Positions 46,589-57,896 of a stretch of 64,000 nucleotides of DNA are shown here, one piece after another. The number at the start of each line of letters is the position of its first letter. Within the stretch, counting starts at the first letter, position 1. Made by a program: the position numbers and the translations under genes. The notes under the pieces are model-generated. The model was not told the origin of the DNA. It ran no database searches and was given only the letters and a program-made list of their open reading frames with translations. The DNA is from Kazachstania africana CBS 2517 (lineage: Eukaryota; Ascomycota; Saccharomycetes; Saccharomycetales; Saccharomycetaceae). The stretch lies in assembly GCF_000304475.1 (NCBI RefSeq), contig NC_018951.1:62001-126000 (forward strand), read 5' to 3'.

Positions 46589-48148
46589 TTAATTCATCTG
46601 CACGTCATTTTCAGCAGCTGAATGAATAGCACTGTCAAGTGTACCGAATAAACTGTCTAGATCAAACTCCTTCGACCAGCTAGAAACGATAGTAGTTTCT
46701 TCCACCGTTTTAGGAGATGCTGCTGCGTTTCCTTTTTCAATCGGTGTACCACTAATTTCATTTGTAGCATACTTAGAAGCATTTGGTAAAACCCAACCCA
46801 AGAATTTACCATCCCTCCAATCATTCAAGACAGAAATACCGGCGCTTGCTAAATTTGGAACACCGCCTTTTCCCAATCTTCCTCTCTTACGAGCAACATG
46901 AATTAGGAAATGTTTTGTAAATGTGTCGGCATCATTTGATGGGATTGGGGGTAGCTCGTAGAACTTTTTGAAACTATCAGTCATTTCATCCGACTTAGAG
47001 AGTCTCTTGATTAACATAAGAACAGAAGGATATGGATCAACAATATATTTGGGTGGTAATGCGTTCAGAAGAGCTAACTCTGCTTCCTGCTCTGTTTTAG
47101 TTTTCTTCTTGTTTTCAGTTGGGAAACAGATACCTGGTGAATCTAGAATCTTTAATTTATTATCGATTTTGACTTCTCTTAATGAAGTTGTCACCCCAGC
47201 TTGGTTACCTACTGGACAAACCTTTGACTGACCGCCACGGCGGGAAACTATCGCATTGATAACCGAAGATTTACCAACATTTGGATAGCCAATAACACCA
47301 ACAACGATAGATCTCTTTAAGTTAGAGTTGTTAGAATATGTTTTCAATGCTTCCAATAATGCGGAAGCGGTGACTGATTGAGTTAGTTTCTTATTGAAAG
47401 AAGTTCCAGTAGTGGCACCAGGAGATGCACGTAATGGAATTGTTGGGAAGCTGGACTTCAAGACGTTTAACCATTGCTCTAAAACGTATGGAGGAACTAA
47501 ATCGACCTTATTCAAAATAAGAATCAAACGTTTCCCTTGACTTTGAAGGACAGCTTCTTCCACCTTTCTGGATCTCGTACCTTCTGGATCTCTTGCATCC
47601 AAAACATATAGGACAACATCAGAAGCATCAACTACGGTTTTGAAGATTTTATCATATGCCTTACGGGATTTTTCAAGTTCTGAATCTGTACTTTCCTCGT
47701 CATAGAAATTAATATCGTAGTCCACAATATCGTTTTCATCAATCTGAGTATCCACCGCTTGATTTGGTACGCCTTCATATTCCGCTGCAGCTTGTTGAGC
47801 TGATGCAACTAAAGCAGCCAAACCATCCTGACCGTCGTCTGCAAATTCGTCTTCTTCCATGATATCATCGCCCGCTTTGAGAGCTTCTTGCCTAGCTTGA
47901 AGTCTTTGTTGCTTAGCTAATTCCTTCATCTCTAAATCTTTCTGTTTTTTAGCTTCGATTTCTTCAAGAATTTTGGCCTTGTATGGAAAGCTAGATGGAA
48001 TACCAGGATCTTTCTTGTGTCTTGATTTCCATGTTGGATCAGTCTTAGCATGCTTTCTTTCCTTTCTTCTTTGGGCAGTTGCTTTCTTTTTAATACCCTC
48101 TCTCATACGAGTGGATGTTCTCTTTGAAGTACGCTTCCTTACTCTCAT
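46589..48148 (-). CDS. NUG1: Nug1, nucleolar GTPase of 60S biogenesis
   Basis: Circularly permuted GTPase needed for pre-60S maturation and export. The 519-residue protein has a very basic N-terminus (RVRKRTSKRTSTRM...), the GN3L coiled-coil region, then G4 (NKVDL) before G1 (GYPNVGKSS, near 285) and G3 (DSPG, near 335), the permuted order typical of YlqF/Nug families. The tail is acidic and variable. S. cerevisiae Nug1 is 520 residues. Confidence 0.96.
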   Translation of the reverse strand: MRVRKRTSKRTSTRMREGIKKKATAQRRKERKHAKTDPTWKSRHKKDPGIPSSFPYKAKILEEIEAKKQKDLEMKELAKQQRLQARQEALKAGDDIMEEDEFADDGQDGLAALVASAQQAAAEYEGVPNQAVDTQIDENDIVDYDINFYDEESTDSELEKSRKAYDKIFKTVVDASDVVLYVLDARDPEGTRSRKVEEAVLQSQGKRLILILNKVDLVPPYVLEQWLNVLKSSFPTIPLRASPGATTGTSFNKKLTQSVTASALLEALKTYSNNSNLKRSIVVGVIGYPNVGKSSVINAIVSRRGGQSKVCPVGNQAGVTTSLREVKIDNKLKILDSPGICFPTENKKKTKTEQEAELALLNALPPKYIVDPYPSVLMLIKRLSKSDEMTDSFKKFYELPPIPSNDADTFTKHFLIHVARKRGRLGKGGVPNLASAGISVLNDWRDGKFLGWVLPNASKYATNEISGTPIEKGNAAASPKTVEETTIVSSWSKEFDLDSLFGTLDSAIHSAAENDVQMN

Positions 48149-48463
48149 TTTTCTCTATTCAAACTGCCTTAACGAGACCTAGTTAAGTGATTGCAATTCC
48201 CAATTGTATAGTATAAAACTTGAATATATCTTTTCATCTCATCGCACTCTGTCTGAAAATTTTCATTTCAAGATTTCCGAATTAATTTCGTGTGGCCGCG
48301 ATGCTCAAATCATGGAGAAAAAGAAAAAAAAAGATATCTTAGCGTAATGCAAATTATATATGTATGGCCAAGGAGATTGCGCTTGTGATTACATGCAGTG
48401 CTTTCTATGTACATAAATTTTACAAGTTTCTCTGTTGATACACAAACTAAATGTGCTTCGAGT

Positions 48464-50395
48464 TTAGTGATCAAACTTTGAAAAATCAGCAAGCGAGAAG
48501 GCCGTCTTCAGCTTCTTGGATGATTGACTCGATGAATTCCTCTGAGACAGAGGTGATACCACTGGGCTATTAGCAGTCGACGATGTAGAGGACATTGGTC
48601 GTCCAATTTCCTGTCTTGAAATATCCCTTCGAAGATTGGACATACTCTTGCTACCCATCTTAAAATTATTAAGATTATCTCTGTTTCCATCATCAGGTGG
48701 GAACATTCCTTCTTCTAATTGCGATAAAGGTTCGAACATTGCGTGTGAGTTTCTAAATTTTGCCACTTTCATCTTGATTAAGTTTATCAAATGATTCAAT
48801 TTGTGTAGTTGAAAGTGTCTTAACAATGTTCTTTTCCAAAACGAAAAATATAGAAGAAATACGATCAGAATCATGATAGTGAAAAATGACCACAAATTTT
48901 CACTTTTAAAGAGATTTGATGAAGTACTCAGTGGTAAAGACCCAAGAATAAAGCTTTTTCCAGAAATCTTGGCTTGTATTTCACTGGGTTCTACACCCAC
49001 ATGCACTGAACGTGATCCAGCTGTCACGCCGCCCGATGCGTATAAAAGTATTTTACCCAACGTCCAGGACAATTCAATATCCTGCAAGGAGCCCAAACTT
49101 TGAAATGTCGGGTGATCGGGCGTGTTATCCTCAAGGGATAGATTATTAGTTCTTTCATATGGCATATTAAAACCTTCATGCAGAATATTGAGAATCCAGT
49201 TACTCTTGAAGCATGTGTCCGCCAGGAATTCCACGGGAGTAGAATTGTACTCACCACTATCACTATTTTTTTTAATTGTTTGCCAGTCGGTGTTACAAAA
49301 TTCTTCTACACTTTTACTGAATTTTTTATAGTCGTATGGTCCTCCTAGTTTAAAGACATCATTAGGTGTATACCAATACTCTGATATACCAACAAACCTA
49401 TCTTTTTCGAAATCAATTTTTGGCGTGTGCACTCCATTGAATAAACAAGGCTCATCTTCACAAGGTAAATTCTTTAACAAAAGCGGGTATATCGATTTTG
49501 AGCATTGTTCAAAATTTCCTGAGCCTATGGCGCTGAATTTCTTGCCTTTAAATTCAAATTTCCTTTCACAACCGCTTGGCATACAAGGGTCTGTTATTTT
49601 TCTTGTGGTTAGATCGTCATCATCATAATCATTAGTATTTTCTGGAAGAGCATTTATTAACTGAGCAAGATATCTCTTTCTTGCCTGGTTTGCACCAAAG
49701 CCAAGCCAAGTGCTAACAAAAACATTCCATGCTTGGACATCACCATTAATGCTTTTCAAATAAACCGTTGCAATATCGTCTCTATGTTTTTTGATTTCTG
49801 CAGGATCACTTGGAACAAAGGCAATTTGAGCAGATGCACCACCCATATCCATAAAGCCAAAACTGAAATGATTCGCTTCTGTTAGTTCGTAATTGTTGAA
49901 GTGTCCAGATAAATAATTTAACCCTAGCCATCCATATATACCTTCCATTTCGCCGTCAATAACTTCTATCTGAGAATTACAATCCTGCAATAAAAATTTA
50001 TTGTATTTGTTAATACCAGTGCAAAGGTTTTTTAGAATTTTTTCCCTTTTCTTATCTGGTAGCAATCTCATACCTGCAGTAGCCTGAATGAAAACTGGTG
50101 TGTCACGAAGCTTCTCTTTCGGAATGATCTCCTCAGCAAATTCAAGTAGCGGTTTGACGTGGTCAGAAAAAGCCTTATCAGCCTTGTGCTCATACGAGGA
50201 AAGGCCTGGTGTTATCTTATGAGTCCATTCAGGTGATTGATATATTTGGGGAACTGAATGTAACATATTTGGTATTGTACTTTCATCATCTGGATAATTG
50301 GGATTCTGCCATTTGAAAATATGAATACGTGATCCTGAGGACCCAGCATCGATCACAACCCCATAAAAATCTTTTGTTAGAGAATCTACAAACAT
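48464..50395 (-). CDS. YND1: Golgi apyrase Ynd1
   Basis: Hydrolyses nucleoside di- and triphosphates in the Golgi lumen, supporting glycosylation. The 643-residue protein shows apyrase conserved regions: VIDAGSSGSRIHIFKW (ACR1, from 14), ATAGMRLL (ACR2), YGWLGLNYL (ACR3) and GFMDMGGASAQIAF (ACR4, near 180). A membrane span lies near 515-535 (LWSFFTIMILIVFLLYFSFW), followed by a Ser-rich cytosolic tail. S. cerevisiae Ynd1 is 630 residues. No classical signal peptide: the N-terminus faces the lumen directly. Confidence 0.95.
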   Translation of the reverse strand: MFVDSLTKDFYGVVIDAGSSGSRIHIFKWQNPNYPDDESTIPNMLHSVPQIYQSPEWTHKITPGLSSYEHKADKAFSDHVKPLLEFAEEIIPKEKLRDTPVFIQATAGMRLLPDKKREKILKNLCTGINKYNKFLLQDCNSQIEVIDGEMEGIYGWLGLNYLSGHFNNYELTEANHFSFGFMDMGGASAQIAFVPSDPAEIKKHRDDIATVYLKSINGDVQAWNVFVSTWLGFGANQARKRYLAQLINALPENTNDYDDDDLTTRKITDPCMPSGCERKFEFKGKKFSAIGSGNFEQCSKSIYPLLLKNLPCEDEPCLFNGVHTPKIDFEKDRFVGISEYWYTPNDVFKLGGPYDYKKFSKSVEEFCNTDWQTIKKNSDSGEYNSTPVEFLADTCFKSNWILNILHEGFNMPYERTNNLSLEDNTPDHPTFQSLGSLQDIELSWTLGKILLYASGGVTAGSRSVHVGVEPSEIQAKISGKSFILGSLPLSTSSNLFKSENLWSFFTIMILIVFLLYFSFWKRTLLRHFQLHKLNHLINLIKMKVAKFRNSHAMFEPLSQLEEGMFPPDDGNRDNLNNFKMGSKSMSNLRRDISRQEIGRPMSSTSSTANSPVVSPLSQRNSSSQSSKKLKTAFSLADFSKFDH

Positions 50396-53300
50396 AATAT
50401 GGTGATTGTACCACTGGAACTGATAGAGTTCTATCTTTGAACTGACTCAGTTCTTCTGTTCTTCATCCGACTATTTTCTACTTTCGGCGTCTTCACTATT
50501 TGTGATTTAGCAAAAAAGAAAAATGTACTCGAAAACTTTGCTAGCAGAAGAAGAGAATACGAAAAGATTAGACTTATGAAGTTAACATTACTACGAGCAT
50601 TGTAAGGCAATAGTACCAAATGGTGTTTGGTATTACCAACTCACAAATTATTGTTAAAGTACAAGTTCTTAAAATCGTTCGGCATCAGGTACATTTCTAT
50701 TCTTCGTGATACCTCACTTGCTGCTGTGGGTTTAAGGTGCTGACGGTACGATGCATAGCGTGAAACTAGAAAAAAAAGAGGATTGGTGATAATAATAAAG
50801 AGTACATCCAGATTTTTTTATCATTTATTATTTTCGGACACGTACACAAAGCACGTTCATAAAAAATAATATTTTTTTATACAATATTTTTACATTATCA
50901 CATGATTAAAGTGCTGCACAATTATGGTTAGGTGGAAGCTTGGTAGGTAACTTATTTGCTTCTGATGTATGATAGTTAGAACAGTTTATACAAAAAGGGT
51001 AGTTACTCCATGTTGAATGGTGGTGTCCCAATACTTTGTCCATCATCAGTTAATAAGATTTTGTCCAAGACTTTTTCATATCATTATAAGTTTTGAACTG
51101 AAATCAAATGTGATAGACGAAAAAAAATACAGAGATCAAGGTTGGTTTCGAGTATCTTTATGGATAGTCTTTTCTCAAAGACAGCAAAAGCAAGTGTGAG
51201 TTGATGTTTCAATTGTTTATACCCTTAATTAATTATGGAAATAGTTGAAGTAAATGGATTATTTCTTTCTTTGAATGTGTCTTAAAAGACTGCTATACGA
51301 CGTAAATAAATGGTGTAGAATTCTATGCACTGGAAAAGTGTTTTTTAGGGAAAAAATGGGACAAAGCAATTAAAGTCAAGGTTGCTTTACATAAGATGAT
51401 CGTTTTAGAATTTCTCTTGCTTGCATTTTGCAAAGTATATGGCCAAGATCATTGCATTGGTTGAGTCATACTGCGTGAGAAAGGAACGTGTATGTGTACC
51501 TAAGAGTAACTAGTGGCCAACCGGTTATCCACGCCCCGAAAGCAATTGTTGGGTGGGTTACGGAAGATAGCGAACACATACTTTAAAGGCATATGCACTT
51601 AAGTTTATCTTCGCAGTCCCGAAGGCAATTTGAGAGGAATGAGCAATAGTCTCCTGATGCTGAATAATAGGCTTGTTGCATGAAGAATTGTGTTTGTAAA
51701 AAAAAACGGCACGGCGTTATTTTCCAGAAATTGAGAGGGAGAGCTCGACGTAGGAAGCTTTTTCTTTGTTTTTCCTTTTTTTTCTTGGTTTTTCGTCCTT
51801 GATGCTAAATCTTCGATGAAAATGCTGTGGGGGATTTTGAGTACTGTAACTTAAGATAGTTGATTGAACCGTCAAAGGTAATTTGAAGTTTCCAGTATGC
51901 GAGTAGTATAAAGTAAAAAAAATAATGTGATAGTTCAATTTGAATATCACCTGAAAAGGTTGTTATGGTCCTATTTATTAGGGTTATTGGCTCTATTTGG
52001 GCGCGTTTTTTTTTTGGCCTTATTTAAATGTCTCCTTGGTAGATTCAATACGCTTATGTGCAAGAGAAATCAGGCACCTAATAGAGATAGGTCGCGTCCT
52101 TTACTACAGAATTGCAATTACTACAAGATTGCAAAGAAGGCCTTTAAAACTATTATATTCGGCTCCATATAGCGATTTATACGAAATGAAAGGAAAACGA
52201 ACCTTCATCTTTTTGAGTTGAAGAGAAGTACCTGTGTTATATTTTAGGTGTTTTCAAGGTAACAGAATGCCTCTTAAAGAAAAGCCAGACTTGCAATAAA
52301 GTACTATTTTTTTCACACACGATGGAGACGTGCAGCGCAGATGGATTTGTCCAGCTGTCTCTTATAAAACTGCAGTGATATTCAAGGAGACGGCGACCTG
52401 TCAAGTATCAGAGATTCATAATAATGGAAGAATAAATCTGCTGCAGGCTCATATCAAGGATTGAGCCATATTTTACGAACTCGAAATTCTTGGCCAAGCA
52501 ATTTTTTTCTGATTTGAGTTGTACAGGGGGTTAAGTGAATATGCAGCCCACATGACTTTTTTGTTCCTCAAATTTGGCGTTGTACCTCGCAACAAACGAT
52601 GGTCAAGCCCGCGAATGCTGTTCTAGCCCTCCCGATTGAAGTTCAAAGGATGTTCCTGTCAAAAAAAAGCGCAGCCAAATGTAAAGGTCAACGCATCATC
52701 CATTCAGTAGTAGAAGTGCACTTGCGTACTTTGTTTTCCATTCAATATTTTTTTCTTGCTTTTCGTCCTTGTTCCTATGAGTCTCGAGAAAAATGATTGT
52801 ACAACGGCTCATGTGTCTACCAGAAGCGCTACGTACATTTCACTGTAAAAAATGCAACATATTGTTAATTTTCATTCCTGCAGCAGGCTTTTCGATAAAT
52901 ATGTAGGCACTTTTTGCGAAGGTTAAGAAGACTCAACACGATACATCTTATCAGTTAGAAATACTCGAAGGAGACTTACATAAATGAAAGAAGAAAGAAA
53001 AGAAAAGAAAAAACAACAACAGTCCAAAAATCAGTTGTTTAGGAAAATTGTTAATAAAATTCTTGCATCCGTTTTTCTTCGTTACATTAATTATGATTAC
53101 CCTTTCTAAGTTTTTAGGTAGGGAAGACCACAATCTTAACTTCGAAGTGTTTCACATAACGAGAAATAGGGCTACAATGGTTTCTTAGGTAGAACCCAAA
53201 ATGCTGCAAAATCTTTGAGTACTTTTTCTAATTTACTTAAAGTTTTTTTTCTATTCTTTGACAATTTTTTGACTATGTTTTTTCTTTCCCAATTCCTTAG

Positions 53301-53947
53301 AGAAATTTATTATCTGCATATCGACGCAATTTCTCAAATGGTTGACTGACTTATTTGCGTATTTTAGTTGCAAAATTGATTCCTTAAAACCAATCTTCAC
53401 TAAATCGCAAAGAAATCTCGTAGTTTTTTAAACTTTCCCATCACCTTAAAACAAACAAAAAGATGGGAAAAATAAAAAATAAGGAATTTTTTTATAATAG
53501 CTTTGGTCGCCTCTTTTCATTTGGCTTGAAAGTATATAAAAATAAAGTCACTTAGTTAATTAGCCTTCTTCTTGTTATTCTTCTATTTAATTCCCCTGAT
53601 TCCTCAAGTGACTAGTCTCAATTCCGTTAGGATCTCATCAGATTATTACCTCGTCGTCCAAAAAAAAAGGAAGATATAGTACCGGCTGATCCAAGAATAA
53701 ATAATAGTAAACATTGTTTGGAACTCAATCGTGGAAATAAGGAAAAAAGAAAATAAGAACCATTAAAAGAACGTGATCTGAAACTAATAGGTAATAGCAC
53801 AAACTCTAAAAGATATACCGATCTTTCTCTTCTCTATTTTTTTTCAATTCAAGGGATTTAAAACACGTAAAAATTTGTATAATCAAGAGTATTTAGCTTC
53901 ATTTTACACTAGCACCTACATCAACTTCCCTGGGCAACACACCAACA
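50396..53947. promoter_or_regulatory. 3.5-kb upstream region of MIT1, no gene recognised
   Basis: The longest gene-free stretch in the window. No ORF here has a recognisable domain or a plausible promoter-to-ATG layout. It contains a 13-base direct repeat (CCCGAARGCAATT at 51535-51547 and 51618-51630), a roughly 25-base repeat around TTTTCGTCCTTG (about 51776-51803 and 52747-52773), many poly(T)/poly(A) tracts, and a TATATAAAAATA box near 53533. That box implies a 5' leader of about 400 bases. This fits an extensively regulated transcription-factor gene; an undetected noncoding RNA is possible. Confidence 0.5.
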
Positions 53948-55792
53948 ATGGATATCGAACCAACTTTTAAAGGCTATATGGAAGATGAAAATGATGCTTT
54001 ATTAATTCTTCAAGCAATCTTAAATGGGAAATTAAGGCATATACCAAGAAGACCTTACGAGATTGAAAGACCTTATCTTATCGTATCAGGTAATATATTT
54101 GTATTCATTGAGGAAATTTCAGGTATAAAAAGATGGACAGATGGTGTTTCGTGGTCCCCATCAAGAATTTCTGGTAAATTCTTGATATACAAAGAATTGG
54201 ATAAAGATAATCCAAGCTCATCATCCTCAAAAAAGAAAAGCAATTCGAGAATAAAATTGCCACCTTTGGTTTCTCCAAGTCCAAATCAACAAAACGGTAA
54301 TGATCATTCGTCATCTGCACCACAAGGCATCTTAAATTCTGACATAAATGACCCATCCGTCTCGACTCTAAGATCAGTTCACCCACTTAAGTACACTGGT
54401 TTGGTGAAAAAAACTATTTCAATAACTTTGAAACGTTTGCCATACAGTTATTATGAAAATTTCCACATTGTCTCTTATTATACTGTAGAAGATGTCAAAC
54501 AAAACAGACTTATCACTCCGAAGGATTCACTTTTCTTTAGGGACGTCAGACCATGTCCTGAACTGATAACGGCAATGGAAAATGCAACCCTCGGTAACTC
54601 TAAAGGTCATTCAAAGACTAATTCGATAACTCCTCCTATATCTAACGCAGATAGTATGGATATGGCGACTATGGATAGTCGGAATACACAACCCCACATG
54701 AATCATTACAACAACTTTAATACATCACAAAATCAATCTCAGTCTAATAATAAGTTCGGTTTAGGAAATTCGAGGAATTCTATGATTAAAAATGAAGATT
54801 ATTCCTCTACGACAGGGATACAGCACGGTATCATTAACTATCCCTCTCAAAGTAGCAGATATCAAGTCAGTCAAAGTGCTCTTCCATCCACCAATTCCTC
54901 ATTTACAAACAGTTTTGTATATGCTAATGGGAATTCATTCATGAATTCGGATTATGTGCAACAACAACAGCAACAACAGCAAATGCCTGGATCGCTACAA
55001 TCATCAAGTACCTATCCTTATTATTATTCGATGCCTCAGTCTGGAACTGCCCCAAATACTGTTAGTGGCGGACATGGTTCTAATTTATTTCCTTCCAGCT
55101 ATTTTTCCCAGAATGAACAACGGTCAACATCAGCATCAACTGTCCCGTATAATAGCGGGACTTATCCTGTTTATCCAGTAAGCATGAATACGTATAATGG
55201 AAATACTGTAAATTACAATAGAAATAACGGTACTGTCTCTGGCACAACTGGCGATAGTAACAATAGCAACAATACTAGTTCCTCTCCTTCAATCCCAACG
55301 CCATTGAGCGTTACAAATAAGAATAGCATGCTTGATGGTATTGCTACACCTGTCACTCATCAAGGGGTGTCCTTAGCCTCTAACCAGTCCCATCCATTAC
55401 AACAGCAGTATCAATATGGAAGTAATTCACACTCAAACTTTTCCAATACAGGACCCAATACATATCAATATCAAACTCAATATCAACCGCAATATCAACA
55501 TCAGAATGTATCATCTAGTAACCCTTCATCCAATATTCCTTATGCATACAATAATTCATCATATGGCAATTCAAGCACCAATACAATCAGTGGTATGCTG
55601 AATATGAATAGTAATAATAATAATATTACAGGCAGCAATAGTAGTATTCATCAAAACGCTGCTAACCATTCCTCATCTGTTTCATCAAGTCTGAATAATA
55701 CTGATTCCAAAATAGCAACTTTACAAAGTACGCCGAATGCGGCTTCTGCTATAAACTTGAATAATAGAAGGGGGACTTATAATCAAGTGTAA
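53948..55792 (+). CDS. MIT1: WOPR-domain transcription factor Mit1
   Basis: Homologue of Candida Wor1 and S. cerevisiae Mit1, which controls filamentous/pseudohyphal growth and FLO11. The 614-residue protein has a split WOPR DNA-binding domain: WOPRa at about 5-90 (TFKGYMEDENDALLILQAIL, GIKRWTDGVSWSPSRI) and WOPRb at about 150-215 (GLVKKTISITLKRLPYSYY, FFRDVRPCPELI). A long Asn/Ser/Gln-rich tail includes a Gln run near 338-346. S. cerevisiae Mit1 (YEL007W) is 666 residues. The very long upstream region is typical of this gene family. Confidence 0.93.
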   Translation: MDIEPTFKGYMEDENDALLILQAILNGKLRHIPRRPYEIERPYLIVSGNIFVFIEEISGIKRWTDGVSWSPSRISGKFLIYKELDKDNPSSSSSKKKSNSRIKLPPLVSPSPNQQNGNDHSSSAPQGILNSDINDPSVSTLRSVHPLKYTGLVKKTISITLKRLPYSYYENFHIVSYYTVEDVKQNRLITPKDSLFFRDVRPCPELITAMENATLGNSKGHSKTNSITPPISNADSMDMATMDSRNTQPHMNHYNNFNTSQNQSQSNNKFGLGNSRNSMIKNEDYSSTTGIQHGIINYPSQSSRYQVSQSALPSTNSSFTNSFVYANGNSFMNSDYVQQQQQQQQMPGSLQSSSTYPYYYSMPQSGTAPNTVSGGHGSNLFPSSYFSQNEQRSTSASTVPYNSGTYPVYPVSMNTYNGNTVNYNRNNGTVSGTTGDSNNSNNTSSSPSIPTPLSVTNKNSMLDGIATPVTHQGVSLASNQSHPLQQQYQYGSNSHSNFSNTGPNTYQYQTQYQPQYQHQNVSSSNPSSNIPYAYNNSSYGNSSTNTISGMLNMNSNNNNITGSNSSIHQNAANHSSSVSSSLNNTDSKIATLQSTPNAASAINLNNRRGTYNQV

Positions 55793-55874
55793 AATGAGCA
55801 ATAAATGCACCATCTTGATAGTGTAAATATATAAAAGTATACATAAATTGGAAAGAAAATAATCATTTCTCAAG

Positions 55875-56063
55875 ATGTGGTTTGTGAGCAATGATGTTTT
55901 ACTAGTTACGGGCATGCTAGTGTGTTATTTTCCTTTAACCTTTTATTCTATTAAAAGGTCAACCTTTGAACGCTTTGCAACAACACTCAGAATAAAGTTA
56001 AGGAATATTCAGTGTACTGATATTACCCAAGCGGAGCAATTTGTTGATGCCGTTCGATTTTGA
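55875..56063 (+). CDS. Possible small membrane protein, 62 residues
   Basis: ORF from a good ATG, 83 bases after MIT1, with a TATATAAAAG word about 50 bases upstream and one hydrophobic stretch (about 8-24, VLLVTGMLVCYFPLTFY) followed by a basic region (KRSTFERFATTLRIKLR). I recognise no family. The TATA-like word could equally be part of the MIT1 3' end. Low confidence. Confidence 0.22.
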   Translation: MWFVSNDVLLVTGMLVCYFPLTFYSIKRSTFERFATTLRIKLRNIQCTDITQAEQFVDAVRF

Positions 56064-56239
56064 CTTTATCTTCTGAATCGTATTTCACGAACTTTTTCCG
56101 AAGATGGCGTACATTAATAATCAGATACTATGAGCTATTGGGCATATATAACGTGTGAATGAAGTTTTAGCATTTAAATGCTATACAAATATAAATGGGA
56201 TTTTGGTCAATTATAGGTTAAAATAGTTATATTTTCAAG

Positions 56240-57076
56240 ATGGACGAGGAAGAAGGCCCTGCAAAATCATTAGAGGGCGTGAAGCATATTATCCTGATCC
56301 TATCAGGAAAAGGTGGTGTCGGGAAAAGTTCTATAACCACACAAACAGCTCTATCACTATGTAAGCTTGGGTACAGAGTCGGTGTTCTAGATATTGATCT
56401 TACAGGCCCTTCCCTGCCAAGAATGTTTGGTATAGAAAATAGCTCAATTTACCAAGGTTCAGAGGGATGGATACCGGTAAAGGTAGAAACCAATGGAATC
56501 GGGTCATTATATGTAATGTCTCTTGGATTTTTGATAGGAGATAGAGGGGACAGTGTCATTTGGAGAGGCCCAAAAAAAACAGCTATGATTAAACAGTTTA
56601 TGAATGACGTTTCATGGGGTGAGGTGGACTACTTATTAATTGACACTCCTCCAGGTACGTCAGACGAACACATATCGATTGCAGAACAGTTAAGATGGTC
56701 GGAACCTGATGGCGCAATAGTGGTCACTACACCACAAGGTGTTGCCGCCGCAGATGTGAAGAAAGAGTTAAATTTCTGTAAGAAGGTTGCCCTTCGAGTC
56801 CTCGGAGTAGTTGAAAATATGTCAGGATTTATTTGCCCCCATTGTTCAGAATGTACTAGTATTTTTTCCAGTGGCGGTGGTAAAATTTTGGCAGACGAGT
56901 TTTCTGTTCCATATCTGGGAAATATACCAATTGATCCTACTTTTGTAGAAATGATCGAAAATCAAGCTAATGCTAAAGAGACTTTGGTGGAAGCTTACAG
57001 TAAGTCAGAGCTATATCCATTATACAAAGAAATAATGAAAAATATCCTGGATAGAAATTTGCCTTCAAGGATTTGA
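56240..57076 (+). CDS. CFD1: Cfd1, cytosolic Fe-S scaffold NTPase
   Basis: Forms with Nbp35 the scaffold that assembles Fe-S clusters for cytosolic and nuclear proteins. The 278-residue Mrp/NBP35-family protein has a deviant Walker A (SGKGGVGKS, 22-30), [10 protein letters not shown] (135-144), and the cluster-bridging CPHC at 199-202 with a further Cys at 205. It lacks the N-terminal four-Cys extension of Nbp35, which makes it Cfd1. S. cerevisiae Cfd1 (YIL003W) is 293 residues. Here it is placed between MIT1 and VAB2, both chromosome V genes in S. cerevisiae. Confidence 0.95.
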   Translation: MDEEEGPAKSLEGVKHIILILSGKGGVGKSSITTQTALSLCKLGYRVGVLDIDLTGPSLPRMFGIENSSIYQGSEGWIPVKVETNGIGSLYVMSLGFLIGDRGDSVIWRGPKKTAMIKQFMNDVSWGEVDYLLIDTPPGTSDEHISIAEQLRWSEPDGAIVVTTPQGVAAADVKKELNFCKKVALRVLGVVENMSGFICPHCSECTSIFSSGGGKILADEFSVPYLGNIPIDPTFVEMIENQANAKETLVEAYSKSELYPLYKEIMKNILDRNLPSRI

Positions 57077-57131
57077 GCATGAGGTTTATGAATTATGCCA
57101 AATGGTAATATACTTCTTTATATAATAAACT

Positions 57132-57896
57132 TTAATTAGATTCTCTCAAGCTTTTTATACTTATCTTATCAGTTGCTGTCACTGTCTCAAATGAAATGGC
57201 GGTGGAAGGCTCTATTTTTCTCAATGAAGATAAGATAAAAGTTGGCTTAACTTTTTTCGTACTGTGCATTGACGGCACAATTGTTCTAGTTGCAGACTGT
57301 TGTTCAGTCGATGCATATTGTAGTATCTCGGATGAAGGTTCACTGGTAGCAGAGCTTGGAGTTAGGTTAGTAATTTGCTCAAACTTTTCAGGATGGGCTT
57401 GGGACAGAAGTTTAAATAATAGCGGATAATGTTCCCTGTTGATGGAATTTGCGTTAAATAATTGATCTGTTACGGGAAGATTTGAGTCTATTTCATCGAT
57501 ATCGACTAAAATTTTTTTAAGCAGCTCATTTATATTGTCAACTTCATTACTTATTTGTAGTACACCTCGTTTCTGCTCTAGTAATGCTCTAAGGTTACCT
57601 TCCGTATCATAAGCTCTAGACCTTACTTTGATCAGTTTCTTATAGGAGTTTCGTACCTTTCTATCAGATGATTTTGATTTGGATTCTAAGGCCTCTGCTT
57701 GTTTGATTTCAGCGGCTATATCACTTTTAATTACCTTTTCAATATTTAGCAAGTCGGCCTTAACGTCGTTGAATTCCTTTTTCACTTTATCGAAGATAGA
57801 AGCTAGCGTAGCTTCGCTACTGCCTGGTAAGGCTTTGATCTTGATCAATTCCTCATATGCACTGCATTTGGATATCAATGTAAATTGTTTATTCAT
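57132..57896 (-). CDS. VAB2: Vab2, BLOC-1 complex subunit
   Basis: Subunit of the yeast BLOC-1 complex that regulates endosomal Rab5/Msb3. The 254-residue protein is mostly helical coiled coil (about 20-130, KVKKEFNDVKADLLNIEKV, IKQAEALESKSKSS), followed by a less ordered C-terminus. Sequence conservation in the family is low, so the call leans on the coiled-coil pattern and on position beside GIM4 and WBP1, matching YEL005C. The first ATG is 57896; a short out-of-frame uORF begins at 57913. Confidence 0.75.
   Translation of the reverse strand: MNKQFTLISKCSAYEELIKIKALPGSSEATLASIFDKVKKEFNDVKADLLNIEKVIKSDIAAEIKQAEALESKSKSSDRKVRNSYKKLIKVRSRAYDTEGNLRALLEQKRGVLQISNEVDNINELLKKILVDIDEIDSNLPVTDQLFNANSINREHYPLLFKLLSQAHPEKFEQITNLTPSSATSEPSSEILQYASTEQQSATRTIVPSMHSTKKVKPTFILSSLRKIEPSTAISFETVTATDKISIKSLRESN

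Noticed and set aside
48255..48285. GATTTCCGAATTAA as centromere CDEIII
   Set aside because: The adjacent sequence is only moderately AT-rich and no CDEI is present; it is ordinary NUG1 upstream sequence.
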